From: Myrmaecium sp. VS I D KN 1
Lineage: Eukaryota > Ascomycota > Dothideomycetes > Valsariales > Valsariaceae
DNA: 64,000 nucleotides
Direction of reading: 5' to 3'
Assembly: GCA_019775845.1 (NCBI GenBank)
Contig: JADQAV010000002.1
Coordinates: 1,798,001-1,862,000 of the forward strand
The translations under genes were made by a program, and so were the position numbers. Positions 29,812 to 41,905 of the stretch are shown here, in pieces; the first letter of the stretch is position 1; each line of letters begins with the position of its first letter. The notes under the pieces were generated by a model, which saw nothing but the letters and a program-made list of their open reading frames with translations, was not told the origin of the DNA and made no database searches.

Positions 29812-31038
29812 ATGCTGCAGCCCCGGCTGGCGTTCCGGGTGGCTCCCCGTCCCTATAGCTGCCTCCTCTCCGCCGTCCGCAGCTATGCCACCGCCGTGGA
29901 GCGCGAATCGTCCTCGCCCATCCAGCCCGTCGTTTCAACGCCAGAGGTTACGAATGTCACGCCGCAATCCCAAGTTGGTGGCATCGTACTGCGCACATAT
30001 AAGCCCCGAACCCCCGGTCTGAGGCATCTGAGGCGAGCGATCAACGACCATCTATGGAAAGGCAGACCGGTGAAAAAGTTGACCATCCCACGGAAGGGTC
30101 ATCACATTGGTGGAAGGAACAACTCCGGGCAGATCACGGTCAGACACCGAGGCGGTGGACACAAGCGCAGGATCAGGATTATCGACTTTGCCAGAGCTAA
30201 ACCTGGGAAGCATACTGTGGAAAGAATCGAAGCAGACCCCAACCGAAGTGCACATCTTGCACTTATCACCAACAATGCGACAAAGGAGCAGAGCTATATC
30301 ATTGCGGCTGATGGAATGAGGGCTGGCGACGTGATCGAGAGCTTCAGGGCCGGTATCCCGGACGATCTCATTCAGAGCATGGGCGGAACTGTCGATCCGG
30401 GTATGCTCGCTGCCAAGACGGCGTTTCGAGGCAATTGCCTTCCTATCAGGATGGTGCCGCTTGGGTCTCAAGTGTACAACGTCGGCAGCAAGCCGAAAGC
30501 GGGTGGTGTTTTCTGTCGCAGCGCTGGCACATACGCGACCGTGGTTGCCAGGGAAGAGAAGGGAAACACCATCAAGAGCGTAGTCGTTCGGCTCCAAAGC
30601 GGCGAAATGCGCAGGGTGCATCCCGATGCTTGCGCGACTATGGGTGTCGTCAGCAATCCCCACGCCCAGTTCGAGCAGCTTGGCAAGGCTGGTCGTAGCC
30701 GCTGGCTGGGTATTCGGCCGACAGTTAGAGGTGTCGCCATGAACGCCGGTACGTTGCTTGACTCACACGTAACACTGGCTTTCTCTCCTTTACTGATTAC
30801 TTCACAGCCGATCATCCCCATGGTGGTGGACGAGGTAAATCCAAGGGTAATGTGCACCCTGTCAGTCCGTGGGGTGTGCCGGTATGTACCTTTCTTGTGT
30901 TCACTTGACTCTGAAGCAGGCTAACATAATGCGTAGGCGAAAGGTGGCTACAAGACCAGGAGAAAGAGGAACCCCAATAAGTACCTCGTGCAGGATCGTG
31001 AGCGGAACCAGGGCAAGCGGAGGAGCGGTAACAGGTGA
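29812..31038 (+). CDS. RML2: Mitochondrial large ribosomal subunit protein uL2m
   Basis: Three exons, 29812..30748, 30808..30881 and 30937..31038, encode 370 residues. uL2 is needed for peptidyl transferase activity and subunit association; this is the mitochondrial form. The start [17 protein letters not shown] and [11 protein letters not shown] is a basic, Ser/Ala-rich targeting peptide. Bacterial-L2 signatures follow: [30 protein letters not shown], the beta-barrel region with [12 protein letters not shown], then [17 protein letters not shown]. The critical [12 protein letters not shown] loop, with the histidine implicated in catalysis in E. coli L2, is at the start of exon 2. Exon 3 gives a basic tail ([12 protein letters not shown]) ending KRRSGNR. 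Both introns lie near the conserved C-terminal loop. Confidence 0.96.
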
Positions 31039-31910
31039 GATGTCTATCAGGCATCTGCACATGCTCCACTTGTTGTACATTATATTTTGAGCATAGCTTC
31101 CTTCTTTACATCTAATCGGCACACCCGCGCTGAATGTGGCTAGCTGATGCTCACACAACACATCGATCTCTTTCCTTCATCATCCTAATGGAATTTGCGC
31201 GGGAAACTCTTGGGCTACTGGCTCCCAAAACGATTATCCCTGCAGTCGAGCCCTCGGCGTCCGAGCCTGGTATTTGACTGATCTGCTCGTACTTTCTGCC
31301 CAAGACTTCAACAATACACTAGAGCATGTTTCCTCTACGCTTGATGGCAGCGCCAATGGGTAGCAGTACGCTGATCGAACGCGAAGATCAGAGAGGCTGC
31401 TGCTGATGGTGAAGGGAACAACCATGACCTAAGCCCATCCATTCTGAGATTAGGCAACCCAGCATCCACGCAGGGGCTAGAAAGGTGGAAGCCGATTGGC
31501 GCAGCAGCTCACCCGGGCCCACCCAGCCCTATGGGAGCATCCAGTCCCCGCGCCAGACGTGCCAGCTTGTTGGACCCCGTCGCCAGAGAGCTTGCGGGAT
31601 TGGGACAGGCACTCACGCCCTCTCCCCATCTGACGAGTTCGAAGGATGCCTAGTTTGCACGCCTAGTAATCAGTAAATGGCCGTCTCTCCCAGCTTAACA
31701 AATCACCCCGTCTTGCCTCTCCCTTCCTGTTTCCATTCAAACCATTTTCATCGCTCCTCAATACTTACAGTAGCTCGCTGACCTTCGCCAATCTCACCTC
31801 CGCATAATATTTCTGACGCATCCCATCCGTACCTTCTCCCGCATGCTATTTCCAACGTGACTCGCATGCGGCGCAATTGATTTTCTCCTGCCTGCCGGAC
31901 GCCACAGCAC
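31039..31910. other. Intergenic region upstream of the Zn2Cys6 regulator
   Basis: This region of about 870 bp holds the RML2 3' flank and then the regulator's promoter. From about 31680 to 31860 it is rich in C and CT, as expected for a leader. No gene is seen. Confidence 0.5.
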
Positions 31911-34900
31911 ATGCCTACGCAGCCAGCGACATCTCGCAAGACCTCTGTCATGGGCCCGTCAAGGTCCGACTCCCCAGAGGACAACTTCTTCAACGACATG
32001 TCCCAACAGCTCCGCTGCGACGATGATGCCGAGGCGCAAAGTCAAGACACAGGGGCGGGGAGCAACACCGGCACGCAAGGGGAAGCGACTGCGAAAGTCA
32101 AGCGGATAGCCTGTGTCCTCTGTAGGAAACGGAAGTTGCGGTGCGATGGCACTAGGCCTGCGTGTGGGACGTGCAAAAGACTGGGCCACGACTGTGCGTA
32201 CGATGAAGTGAGGAGGAAGAGCGGGCCGAAGAGGGGATACGTCAAGGCGTTGGAGGCTCGACTACGTGCGTTGTCAAAGCAGCCGAGCGTTCTTCCGCGC
32301 CAGGAAGCTGATTTATTACAGACCAAGTAGAGACTCTGTTGAAGTCTCAAAATTCAGCCGACCAGCCCATCAATTCCACGAGTAGTAGCAGCGGCTCCTT
32401 TGCGCCGAACTCTGTGCCGGGCCGCGGAGGGGACTCAGCTACACTCGGGCCGGAGGTACATCATGTATTCCGGCCCGGTTCAGTGTCTCCTGGAGGACCT
32501 TCGGGTATGATGCCGAATAATGGTAATAAAGATGGACCTATGGAAGAAGAGTATCCATGGGAAATGATAGGGCTTGGTCTGGATGAGCCGTTACCTCTTC
32601 CAGAAGTCATAAATGAGCTGTAAGATATCTGATCTCGTCCAGTGTTCCAAGCCCGCGAGTCCAAGTACTCATACAGCTACAGACACCAGATTTACTTCGA
32701 GAAGGTGCACCCTAGCATCCCGATCATTCATCGGCCTAGATATCTGGCAGCGATGAACCTGGCTCCTCATCTACGTCCGCCAGTTTGTTTGCGGTACATC
32801 ATTTGGGCCTTGGCGGCGATAGTGACAGAGAAGTATGATGCCCTTCATGAGCATTTTTACTATCGAGCTCGAAAGTACGCTCAGCTGGACGAAATGCGTG
32901 GACATGGAGAAAGTACCATAACGCTCGGCCACTGTCAGGCTTGGGCTCTTTTGGCGACATACGAGTTCAAGTTGATGTACTTTCCTCGAGCTTGGTTAAG
33001 TTCGGGTCGAGCCACTCGATTGGCACAGATGATGCAGCTACATAGACTGGATGGGGTAGGCTTGGATGTGAAGCAGAGCTTGCCTCCTCCCAAGGATTGG
33101 GTTGAGCGTGAGGAACGTCGACGGACATTCTGGATAACCTTCTGCGTGGACAGGTATGCAAGCATAGGGACTGGTTGGCCAATGACGTTGGATGAAAAAG
33201 ATGTGCGGCCGAATATCCTTCGTGAATAGGCTCTCACTGACCTTGGAAACAGATCATCACGAATCTACCTTCCACAGAGGACGCTTTTGAGAAGAGTAAA
33301 CCCCATACGGGTCCAACTCTCCAGGAAGTGATGACATCTGCTGGTGTCGGTAGACTGACCCCGTTTGCCGGTGTCGTTGTCCTGGCTGCTCTATTGGGGC
33401 GGAACCTCCTTCATCTCCATCGCCCAACCGCCAATGATTGCGAAGACGATCTCAATGGAGAATTTTGGAAGCGTCATCGCACCTTGGACAGCATCCTACT
33501 CAGTACTGCGCTTGGCCTGCCGGATCACCTTAGACTTCCAGCCGGAATCTCCAATGCGAATGTTGTTTACCTGAACATGAACCTGCATACTTCCGTGATC
33601 TGCCTACATCAGGCCGCGATATATAAGGCGGAAAAGTATCGATTACCGATAAGTGTTGCTAATGAGAGTAAGGTCCGGTGTATCACAGCTGCGGTGGAGG
33701 TCTCCAATATAATGCGCATGATCAGCCACATGGATCTGGCTGCTGTGAGTATCCAGTTCTGCGTGTATTGATCCGATGAGATTGATATCCTGACGCAATA
33801 CAGATGAACCCGTTTATATCCTTCTGCGTTTATGTAGCAGCCAGAGTCTTTATCCAATATCTTCGAACTCGGCCCAAAGATCAACCAATGATCTCGTCTT
33901 TACGGTTCCTTCTGCAGGCTATGCAAGCGCTAAAGCGGGGAAATCCACTGACAGGATCCTTCCTTGTTCAACTGGACTTGGACCTGGAGTCGGCAGGAAT
34001 CCAGGGACTTGACTTGCCGAAAGAGCCAATATATGTGACAAGAATAGTGAGTCTGTTCTCATTGGTCGCTGTGCGATCCCCCCGAATTTGGACATTGCTA
34101 ACCTCGACTCTTCAAACACGTAGGGTGAAATACCAGTCAACACCGATGCTGTACGTTGCAGTCCTCTGTTCGAGATTCGAGAAACCCAAATTCCATCTTT
34201 CAACGTGAGGCCGGTACCACTTGGACCAGAAGGAAATGTCATGGGCCCTAAATTCAATATACCGCACAACATGGATTTCACTGCTCGCTCGGATTCCACA
34301 CCATACAATGTGGGCACCGTTGTGGACGGAGGGATCAAGCCGACAGGACCTGTGTTACCTCAATTCGCCACCGATCTCAACAGTGTCCGCGCCATGTACG
34401 AATCCGTCACTGTCGTTGATTCCGAGATGGACTTGTCCCCAGGAGCCAGCGGCAGCAATGGCACGATCAACAGCAACACTAATAGCAACAGCATTAGCAG
34501 CAATGGCCCTTCGCCTTCGATGGGCCATTCGTTCCCGAGCCATATCCTCCCTTCCCACCCAGACGGAGCCAACCGGCTGCCAGCTACCAGCAACACTTCG
34601 CTGGGTCCGATGACATCAACGTCTACCTCCAGCCCTTCTAAAACTGGACCGGTCAACTATTTCCCTTCCCCATCCATGAACGACTTCACCATGGCCACCG
34701 AGTTCTATCCCGACCCCATGCAGGCCGGGGTTTCGCAAAACTATTCGTTGCAGGGCGAGTGGGACCTTGGAGCGGAAGCCGCGGCTGGAGAAAGGGGAGG
34801 GGTCATTTCAGGATCAGGAGGCACGGGCAGCGGCAACGGTGGCGACGGCCTCGGGACGGGGCTCAATGACGATGAAAGCTGGAACCAGATGTTGGAAGGG

Positions 34901-34960
34901 ATGGGCATGGGATGGGAAGGCCTGGGGCCATCGCACAACAGCGGGACGATCGGGAGATGA
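31911..34960 (+). CDS. Zn2Cys6 transcription factor with fungal-specific TF domain
   Basis: Six exons, 31911..32265, 32322..32619, 32677..33202, 33253..33744, 33804..34046 and 34124..34960, encode 916 residues. The DNA-binding zinc cluster is complete, with Cys at 68, 71, 78, 85, 88 and 95 (CVLCRKRKLRCDGTRP, then CGTCKRLGHDC). It is followed by a basic linker, KSGPKRGYVKALEARL, and a short coiled coil, HQVETLLKSQ, which forms only after splicing. The middle homology region includes YFEKVHPSIPIIHRPRYLA, EERRRTFWITFCVDRYAS, IGTGWPMTLDEKD and MNPFISFCVYVAARVF. The C-terminal 270 residues are Ser/Asn/Gly-rich and disordered, a likely activation region. The KSGPKRGY linker occurs in several regulator subfamilies, so I cannot name targets. 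No metabolic gene cluster adjoins it. Confidence 0.9.
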
Positions 34961-35806
34961 CGGGATGGTCAGCATGCTGGTCATGCTGTCGTGTTTTTGC
35001 TGTGCTGCTGTGGTTGCTGAAATGGGTGGATGTCTATGCGACGACACCATCTGAGAGTGGCGTCCTTGTACTTTTAGGTGGAAGCTTGTAGGATTCCGAG
35101 TACGTTAGGAGATCTCACTCTCCGCTCAGGATGGCGTCGCATTCCTCTGAGGGGGTTGGTTTGGATATAAACAGTTCGAGCAAGCTCCCCGAATCTGTTG
35201 GCCGGGTGCCATTTACTTTCCTTCAACTGAGCTCTGGAGCCGGTTGAGATGCTAGGGATACACATATATAGTACTTCCATATGAACAACGGATAAGATAC
35301 CCATCCTCAAGTCCATCTTCACGATCTTCTGCATATATTTAAGAGAATTCTGTTTCGTGTCATTGGGTTTATTGCATATTCTTTGATATCTTTTCTTTTC
35401 TTTTTTCTATTTTTCCTTTTTAGATGAATTATTTCTACTTTTCTCGCCTATCAAAGAATATTGTATGGGCAGAGCAATTGATGCCCAAATAAGTTTCATT
35501 CAAAAGGAAACCACTCCATAGAACAGAGCTGGTGCGCGTCCAGGTGAAAGAAGGGGATGTTATCTCACAAATATCAATAAAATAACTCGGTAAGGCTGTC
35601 ATACCTGTACCTGTAATGTTATATCCAGCCTCGGATCAGATAAGACGGATCTTGGCGGGCCCCCCACCTCCTCACTCGGACCGCCCATGCTTTCCCCTCC
35701 CTCGATCTCCACCTAATCACTAATCCATCTGATAAAAAGTCAAAAATTCCCACGGCCGCTTCCCACGTGCATCATCGCACCATTGCAGCAGGCACCGCTG
35801 CCCCCG
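34961..35806. other. Intergenic region between the regulator and PET8
   Basis: This region of about 850 bp between two plus-strand genes is AT-rich at 35330-35480 (T-rich TTTTCTTTTC stretches), which suits 3' UTR sequence. It turns GC/CT-rich toward the PET8 start, where CACGTG occurs at 35764. No gene is seen. Confidence 0.5.
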
Positions 35807-37010
35807 ATGTCAGGCAACGCCAACACCAAGTCCGACATCCTCCTGGCGGGCGCCTTTGCCGCCTTCACCATCGACCTGCTCGTCTATCCGCTCGACACCC
35901 TCAAGACCCGCCTGCAGTCGCCCGACTACCACCGCCTGTACACTCAGCCCGGCAAGGATGGCAGCTCCAAAACTCTCCTCAAGCCCGCCCTTTTCCGCGG
36001 CCTCTACCAGGGCTTGTTCAGCGTCGTCATCGCCACATTGCCCTCCTGTATGACCTCTTCGCCGCTCTTACGCCGCCCAGTCCCTCCGCTCTGCGTATCC
36101 GCATCATACTGACCGTCATCCTCCAGCAGGAGCCTTCTTCACCACCTACGAGTCCCTCAAGACCTTCCTCACCCGGGTGAACCCGACCGTCACCTCTCCC
36201 ACCTCCACCTCCCTTCACGCCATCCCGCACCCGCTTATCCCCCAACCCGTCGTCCACTCCCTCGCTTCCTCCTTCGCCGAGCTCGTCTCCTGCGCCATCC
36301 TCACTCCCGCCGAAGTTATCAAACAGAATGCCCAGATGGTGGATCGGTCCCGGCCGGGTGGCGCCTCCACCAATGCCACCCTCGAGACCTTGCGCAAGTT
36401 CCGCTCGAACCCGCTCGCCCTCTGGCGCGGCTACACCGCTCTGGCCGGCCGCAACCTCCCCTTCACCGCCCTGCAGTTCCCCATGTTCGAGCGGTTGAAG
36501 GAGGCTCTGCGACGCCGGCGGCTGCAGAGCAAAGGCCTCGACCCGAACAACGGCGCCAAGCTGGGCGTGCTCGAGAGTGGATGCATCACGGCGCTGAGTG
36601 CTGGCAGCGCGGGTGCCGTCGCCGCTGTCGTGACCACTCCCATCGACGTGGTAAAGACGCGGATCATGCTGGCGGCTGCGGAGGAGGGAGCCGGGGTGAG
36701 CACGGCGACCGCCACGCGAGCGGGCAAGGATGCGCTGGTCGATGCCATGGGCAAGACAGCCACGGAGAAGGGCAGCGCCTCGCTCACGGAAACCCTGACG
36801 GGCGCAGCGAAGCGGAGAGGCGGGAAAGGGGCCTGGGCCACCGGCAAGGACATCGTGCGGAACGAGGGGATGAAGGCGCTCTGGCGAGGCGGCGCGCTGC
36901 GAGGCGTCTGGACCATGGTCGGGAGCGGACTGTACTTGGGCGTGTACGAGAGCGGAAGGATTTACCTGGCGAGCAGGCGGGGGGAGACCCTCTCGGATGA
37001 CGACTTATAG
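35807..37010 (+). CDS. PET8: Mitochondrial S-adenosylmethionine carrier
   Basis: Two exons, 35807..36047 and 36127..37010, encode 374 residues. SAM carriers of the inner membrane exchange cytosolic S-adenosylmethionine for mitochondrial S-adenosylhomocysteine. The three mitochondrial-carrier repeats each show the PX[DE]XX[KR] signature: VYPLDTLKTRLQ, LTPAEVIKQNAQM and TTPIDVVKTRIML. The second and third signatures, and the last helix WTMVGSGLYLGVYESGRIYL, resemble Pet8/SAMC more than ADP/ATP or citrate carriers. An Ala/Thr/Gly-rich insertion of about 50 residues in the third repeat makes it longer than the roughly 290-residue yeast protein. The acceptor CTCCAG before CAGGAGCC gives TLPSSGAFFTTYESLK in frame; using the second CAG three bases later would create a stop. 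Substrate assignment is by similarity. Confidence 0.88.
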
Positions 37011-37708
37011 TACGCCCGGCAGGATCAGAGGTAAGAGTTCCCTTCCATGGGAGGGTAGCAGCCTTTTAGGGCCCATTTCTCCGTTGATTTTTTACTCTTC
37101 CATTATTACGGATTGGGGGTTTCGGCAGGGTTTCGGCATGTCTGTGACGATCACGAAGATACGTACGCATGCATATCTTGGATGAGGCTTCTCTTGTTCA
37201 TCGGCGTTGGAGAAGAAACAAAAATGGGTTTACCGGACAACGGAGAGGGGGCGTATGCATACCATGACAGGAAAAAAAATCAGGCGCTGCTGGTTCTATG
37301 TATGTATGTATAGAAACGGTATGGGGAGAGGAAAAATTGTATAACATAGTGTATAAAATATCGATCGATCTATTGGAAATCTGCCCTCGACACGGTATAT
37401 AATCGTCACGTCTCCACTGCTCCCCCAATCCAGCGCTCTTACCGGTGTGACACAAAGGCACAAAGTATGATCTAAACATCCCACTAACCCCCTCGTCCTC
37501 ATCGTCAGCCTCGATGCTCCGCCGTGCCCATCTCCTTTGCTAGTGATCTTTCTCCTTATGATCCCCGCTGCGAAAATACCAAAAAATCACAAAATATCAC
37601 AATAATGCGTCGTTACGATCGTTACAAACAAAACAGCCAGTCTCCAGTCTTCTTCTTTTTCTTTTCATCCAGGCACCCCTTTTTTTCTTTCCCCACAATC
37701 CCGCCTAG
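37011..37708. other. Convergent intergenic region between PET8 and the PI-PLC gene
   Basis: This region of about 700 bp contains two 3' UTRs. It is AT-rich in parts (ATCGATCGATC at 37360, T-rich at 37640-37690) and has a short GTATGTATGTATA run at 37298. No gene is seen. Confidence 0.55.
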
Positions 37709-39217
37709 CTACTTCAACGCCTTCTCCCTCATCTCCAGCTTGCTATTCATGCCCACGATGCAGCGGACGATATCCCAGTCGCCATGCTTGCCGACCCAGT
37801 CGAGAACGAGGACGCCGGTGCCACCGTCCCCTTCCTCGGTGTTCTGGTGGTGGCGGGTGCAGAGGTAAGCGGTGACGGCCGGGTTGAGCTTGGCGGCGAT
37901 GCGCTCCGGCCAGCAGCCGACCTTCCAGAAGTTGCTCGCGCTGAGGAAGTTGAGGTAGAACGAGTCCGGGGGCACGGGGTGGGTGGCGTCGGTGGTGACG
38001 CCGGGCAAGGGGCAGACCCGCTGCGCGGACCGGCCCAGGTGCGCCTCCACGAACCCGATCTTCCGCTCGATGTTCTCGGTCTCGAGGACCTCGCAGAAGT
38101 CCTGCACGCACACGTCGCCGTGCAGGTCGTGGGGGGTGTTGTACGCCCAGCACTCCGCGTCGATGCCCCAGCCTTTCCCCTCGTGGGCTCCCCGGAGGCT
38201 CTCGTCCAGGGCGAAGCGACGCAGCAGCACGATCTTGCCCCGGACCTCACCCAGCGTCGGGATCCGCGGCGCCGTGTACCACGTCCGGTCGTCGTCGTCG
38301 TCGTCGTGGGCGTAGTGCCGGTGCAGGATCCGGCTGAGCTGGGCGTCGGTCGCGTTGCCGGGCCCCTCGCGCTTCAGGCTCAGGATAACCGTCTCGGTCG
38401 GGTGGGCGTCGAGGAAGGCGCGCACGTCCTTGAGCAGGTCCCGGAGGTACCGGTTCCCCGTCAGGGAGATGGGGAACACGCCGTGCACGAGGATGAGGCC
38501 GTCCTTGTTGGGGTTTTCGGGCGACTCGGGCTGCACCCGGATGTCGAGGAAGCGGACGCCGTGCTCGAGCTGCGCGCGTGGACTCACGGCCTGGCAGCGG
38601 ACGGAGGGGAGGGCGCGATGGCAGGTCGGGCTGTTGTGCGTTCCGGGGATGGATAGGCCGGAGAGGGGGGTCTCGTCCTTCAGCTCTTGCATCCAGGAAT
38701 TGAGGTTCGCCGACGAGAAGAGAGCCAGATAGGCCAGCCGGGGGAGATAGATGCCGGTGTAGCGATGCTTGGGGTCCGGCACCAGGGGGACAAGCGACTG
38801 AGAGGCCTTCTTCGCGGCTGGCACGTCGATGCGGTAACGCTGCCCGTCACTTTCGAAGGTGAGCCTCATGATCTCGTTGTCGGACTTCTCCTGCCGCGGG
38901 ACATCGGTGCTCTGCGCCTTGAAGGCATCGATGCGGATGTCGACCTCGCGCTTGCTGAAGCTCTGCGCGTTCTCCGCGAGCTTCGGCGCAGAGGGAGGAG
39001 GACTGGGCGCGCCGGTGGCGGCGACGACAGTGCTGGCGACGGTGGTGGTCACATTGGTGAACAGGTTGCCCAGGTTGCGGCCCAGCTTGGAGACATTGGT
39101 GAGGTCGTTCACGGGAGCCTTCCGGGGCTGGGGTCGTGGGGCTTCGTAGCGCTCTACTAGCTTCAGCACCAGCGGAGTGGAGGTGAGGTTGCGGATGGTC
39201 AGGGTGGGCGGCGCCAT
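37709..39217 (-). CDS. PI-PLC X-domain protein (bacterial-type phospholipase C fold)
   Basis: An intronless frame of 502 residues. The C-terminal 310 residues form a PI-PLC X-like TIM barrel as in bacterial phosphatidylinositol phospholipase C and PLCXD proteins, which cleave PI to diacylglycerol and cyclic inositol phosphate. The two catalytic histidines can be placed: H194 in LSIPGTHNSPT and H245 in LILVHGVFPISL. Also present are LEHGVRFLDIRVQ, with the conserved Arg/Asp, and LDAHPTETVILSLKREG. The N-terminal 180 residues are a fungal extension with a beta-rich start, MAPPTLTIRNLTSTPLVLKL. There is no signal peptide, Y domain, C2 or EF hand, so it is not a eukaryotic phosphoinositide-specific PLC. 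Third-codon positions are strongly GC-biased, giving long antisense frames. Confidence 0.9.
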   Translation of the reverse strand: MAPPTLTIRNLTSTPLVLKLVERYEAPRPQPRKAPVNDLTNVSKLGRNLGNLFTNVTTTVASTVVAATGAPSPPPSAPKLAENAQSFSKREVDIRIDAFKAQSTDVPRQEKSDNEIMRLTFESDGQRYRIDVPAAKKASQSLVPLVPDPKHRYTGIYLPRLAYLALFSSANLNSWMQELKDETPLSGLSIPGTHNSPTCHRALPSVRCQAVSPRAQLEHGVRFLDIRVQPESPENPNKDGLILVHGVFPISLTGNRYLRDLLKDVRAFLDAHPTETVILSLKREGPGNATDAQLSRILHRHYAHDDDDDDRTWYTAPRIPTLGEVRGKIVLLRRFALDESLRGAHEGKGWGIDAECWAYNTPHDLHGDVCVQDFCEVLETENIERKIGFVEAHLGRSAQRVCPLPGVTTDATHPVPPDSFYLNFLSASNFWKVGCWPERIAAKLNPAVTAYLCTRHHQNTEEGDGGTGVLVLDWVGKHGDWDIVRCIVGMNSKLEMREKALK

Positions 39218-39941
39218 CTGGTCGGAGAGGCAGACGCAAGGAGGGAGGAAGGCATGAAGAAGACTTGGAGGTCAGAGAGATCGAGTCTTAGGCTGGGAGA
39301 ATGTGCCAGGGTCGGGATGGTCTCCCTGGCAGCAACCAGGATCATACCTAGCCCGGCTTCCTCTTCGCCCAGCCTGCAGGCTCGCATCGCCTTGCCGAGT
39401 GGGAGAGGATTCAAAGTAGTGAGCGATGCACCACCACATACCAGGCGATCAAAAGCAGCCGCGCTCGTTCACATTCCAGTACGTCCACACATCCGCGCAA
39501 GGTTACGATTTGGCTATCTGGCAATCTCCCTCACTCTGCGAGCCTCGTCCGTACACGTCCATACCCAATCAGGTCCGGTTCACACTCGACACGCCCTTAT
39601 ACCCATCCCCAGCCAGCGGTATTATCTCATTGCAGCCCGTGTTCGCACCTTGGTATGCTTGCATTCCCCCTGTGAGCAATCAATACAAAAAGAACATGGC
39701 CTACCCAAACGGTACAACAATAAGGAGGCCCGTCGGAGGAAAAAGAAGATGAAGACTAAGAAGAAAGGGAGAAAAAAGACACGCAACTAAGAGAAAACAA
39801 CTACGCCGACGCCGAACCCAGCATGCTGTCCACCACCTAAAGCAAGCGCAAACCAGATATGCCGCCATCGTCCGATAGAAGAACTCCTTCAAAGAAAAGG
39901 TAAAAAAAAAACCCCACAGCAGATTACCGTCCCCATCACCA
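39218..39941. other. Intergenic region between the PI-PLC gene and HST4
   Basis: This region of about 720 bp holds the PI-PLC promoter (minus strand) and the HST4 3' flank. It becomes A-rich at 39720-39920, with GAAGA/AAAGA runs. No gene is seen. Confidence 0.5.
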
Positions 39942-41905
39942 TTAAGGTCCCGTCGCCCCCGTCATGTCCAGTACGTTGATGAGCGACGAGGTGGTGATCT
40001 TCGGGGAAACCGTTCCGTTCCTCCACTTCCTGTTCCCACCACCTTCCGCTTTCACGAGCGCAACGGATTCTCCTTCCACCACCGTGAACGGGTTGGCGTT
40101 GTTACGGACTTCACGAGGCGAGAGTTGCCCCATAGGCACCGACGTATAGTTCGTATGATCCTGCTCGGAAGAAAATGCGGACTTTGCGTCTGTGACGTGC
40201 CTGCCCTTGCCTCTGACTTCCTTTGAGGACTTGGATACACCAAAGGCATTCGTGATTTTGGCGTTGGCTTTGGGACCAGCTGATTTTTTGGCTGGTGCCC
40301 GCTTCCTTGGTGCCTTGGTTCCTCCGGCCTCGGGTGCTTTGGCACCCTGTGAAGACGGCCCCAGCAATTCGCCGATGGTCTTGACCTTGCCCTGCTGTTT
40401 CCCGGCAGCGCTCTTGCGCTTTTTCGATGGTGTTTCCGGTTCGTTGGTAGGAGAAGCCTGGAACATAGCCTTCTTCTCTGGATGAGGACTCGCACTTGGC
40501 GTGTGGAGGAATTCGGTCACCTTCGAGAATCTGTCTTTGGTGGGAGTAGGCACCAAAACCTCCTTGAGGCCGTTTTCCTGCTTGACCTTGGCCACGATCT
40601 CGTCCGAAACTACTTCTGCTATCGCGGGCTCATCCCACTTACGCATAGCAGCGAGTCGCGCGACTTCGTCACAAGGTCCCGTCACCACCAGATCCCAGCA
40701 ATTCTCAAACTCCTTGCCCACGGGCGCGGGATCATTGTTGAGCCAGACGGTTACGCCACCCTTACGATCCCTCACAACACCACACATCTCTCTTACGATC
40801 CTTTTCACTCCCGGCACCTTCAGAGTTGTCCCGACAACGATCAACGCATCAGGTCGTGTCCGGAGGTCTGCTTTGGTCACGCATCCGATAGCTTCGCCAT
40901 CAGGGTTGTGTTCGTTGTAAAGAACCATACGTGGGCGCAAACGTCCGATCCCGTGGCTTCGCTTGCCAGCATGCTGTGTACGCACGTGATCTAGGGTTTC
41001 GCACGCGCTGCATGCAGGAGGGATTGGTCCATTGAATTTGTCGGCCTCAAACTTTGATAGCGCGTGACATTTCGAGCAGACCATCGTGTCAAGGCCGCCG
41101 TGTAGTTGGATAGTCTTCGGCCAAGGCGCTTTCTTCCCCAGAGGAACTTCGGTTGCCAAAGGAGGGAGCGCGGTGTCGATGCCATCTATGTTCTGGGTAT
41201 AGAGGCGGAGTAGGCGACCCTCCTGGGCCAGAGTGGCCAGCAAATGATGGAACAAGGTTGGCTTGGCGGCCTTTGTCTTCTCCGACAACGAGCGAACCAT
41301 CTCATGGAATGTTGAGGTAGACGAGTCATCCTGGTAAACAGATGCATCGAACAAATCCTTGCCCGACGATTTGAGGTTGTGCTGCGCTCTGAGCGCTTTG
41401 AACAAGCCGGTTGAAGAGCGAAAGTCCGGAACTGCGATGAAATTAGCGAGGGGAGACCGTAGCAGGGATGTCACAACCACGTACTTCCTGCAGCTACAGA
41501 GATTCCCGCGCCCGCGACGACCACAATCTTCCGCTTCTTATGCAAGACGTTCAGCAGTTGCTCAAGTTGGGGCTTTTGGCTCTCCGGAATAACACTCTCG
41601 CGAAGGTTTAGGTACTGCGTAGTCCGAGGAACCGATTCGGAGGTCTTCCGTGACATTGGTTCGGACAGTTTTCGGCGCTTGCGCGGTGGAGCGCCGTCGC
41701 CGTTGGTAGTAGATGTAGATGGCCTGGTAAATACTGTGATATTATCACCGCTGTCTGGTGACGGTGTCGTCTCTGTGTCTGACGATCGCCGCGAAGAGGA
41801 CGGTGAGGGATAAGGATTGCGCGAGGGAAATTCGACTGGAGGTGGTGACACGGAAAGCTCACTCAGGGGAGAGCTGTCCCTGCTGCTTCGATCTTGAGGA
41901 TCCAT
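39942..41905 (-). CDS. HST4: Sirtuin of the Hst3/Hst4 class
   Basis: Two exons, 41485..41905 and 39942..41431, encode 636 residues. Hst3/Hst4 are NAD-dependent nuclear deacetylases acting on histone H3 K56, important for genome stability after replication. The sirtuin core is complete: VVVAGAGISVAAG joined by the intron to IPDFRSSTGLF, SGKDLFDASVYQDDSST, TQNIDGID (219-225), LHGGL with catalytic H251, and a zinc site with Cys 259, 262, 281 and 284. Then come ALIVVGTTLKVPG and VWLNNDPAP. The SGKDLFDASVY block and long tails fit this class rather than Sir2 or Hst2. The N-terminus is Ser/Pro-rich with an RKRRK nuclear signal. The C-terminal 210 residues are disordered, Lys-rich and contain several Thr-Pro sites. 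Confidence 0.92.

Noticed and set aside
37784-38656. 290-codon open frame on the plus strand
   Set aside because: It is antisense to the PI-PLC coding region, with Val/Gly/Asp-rich composition typical of shadow frames.
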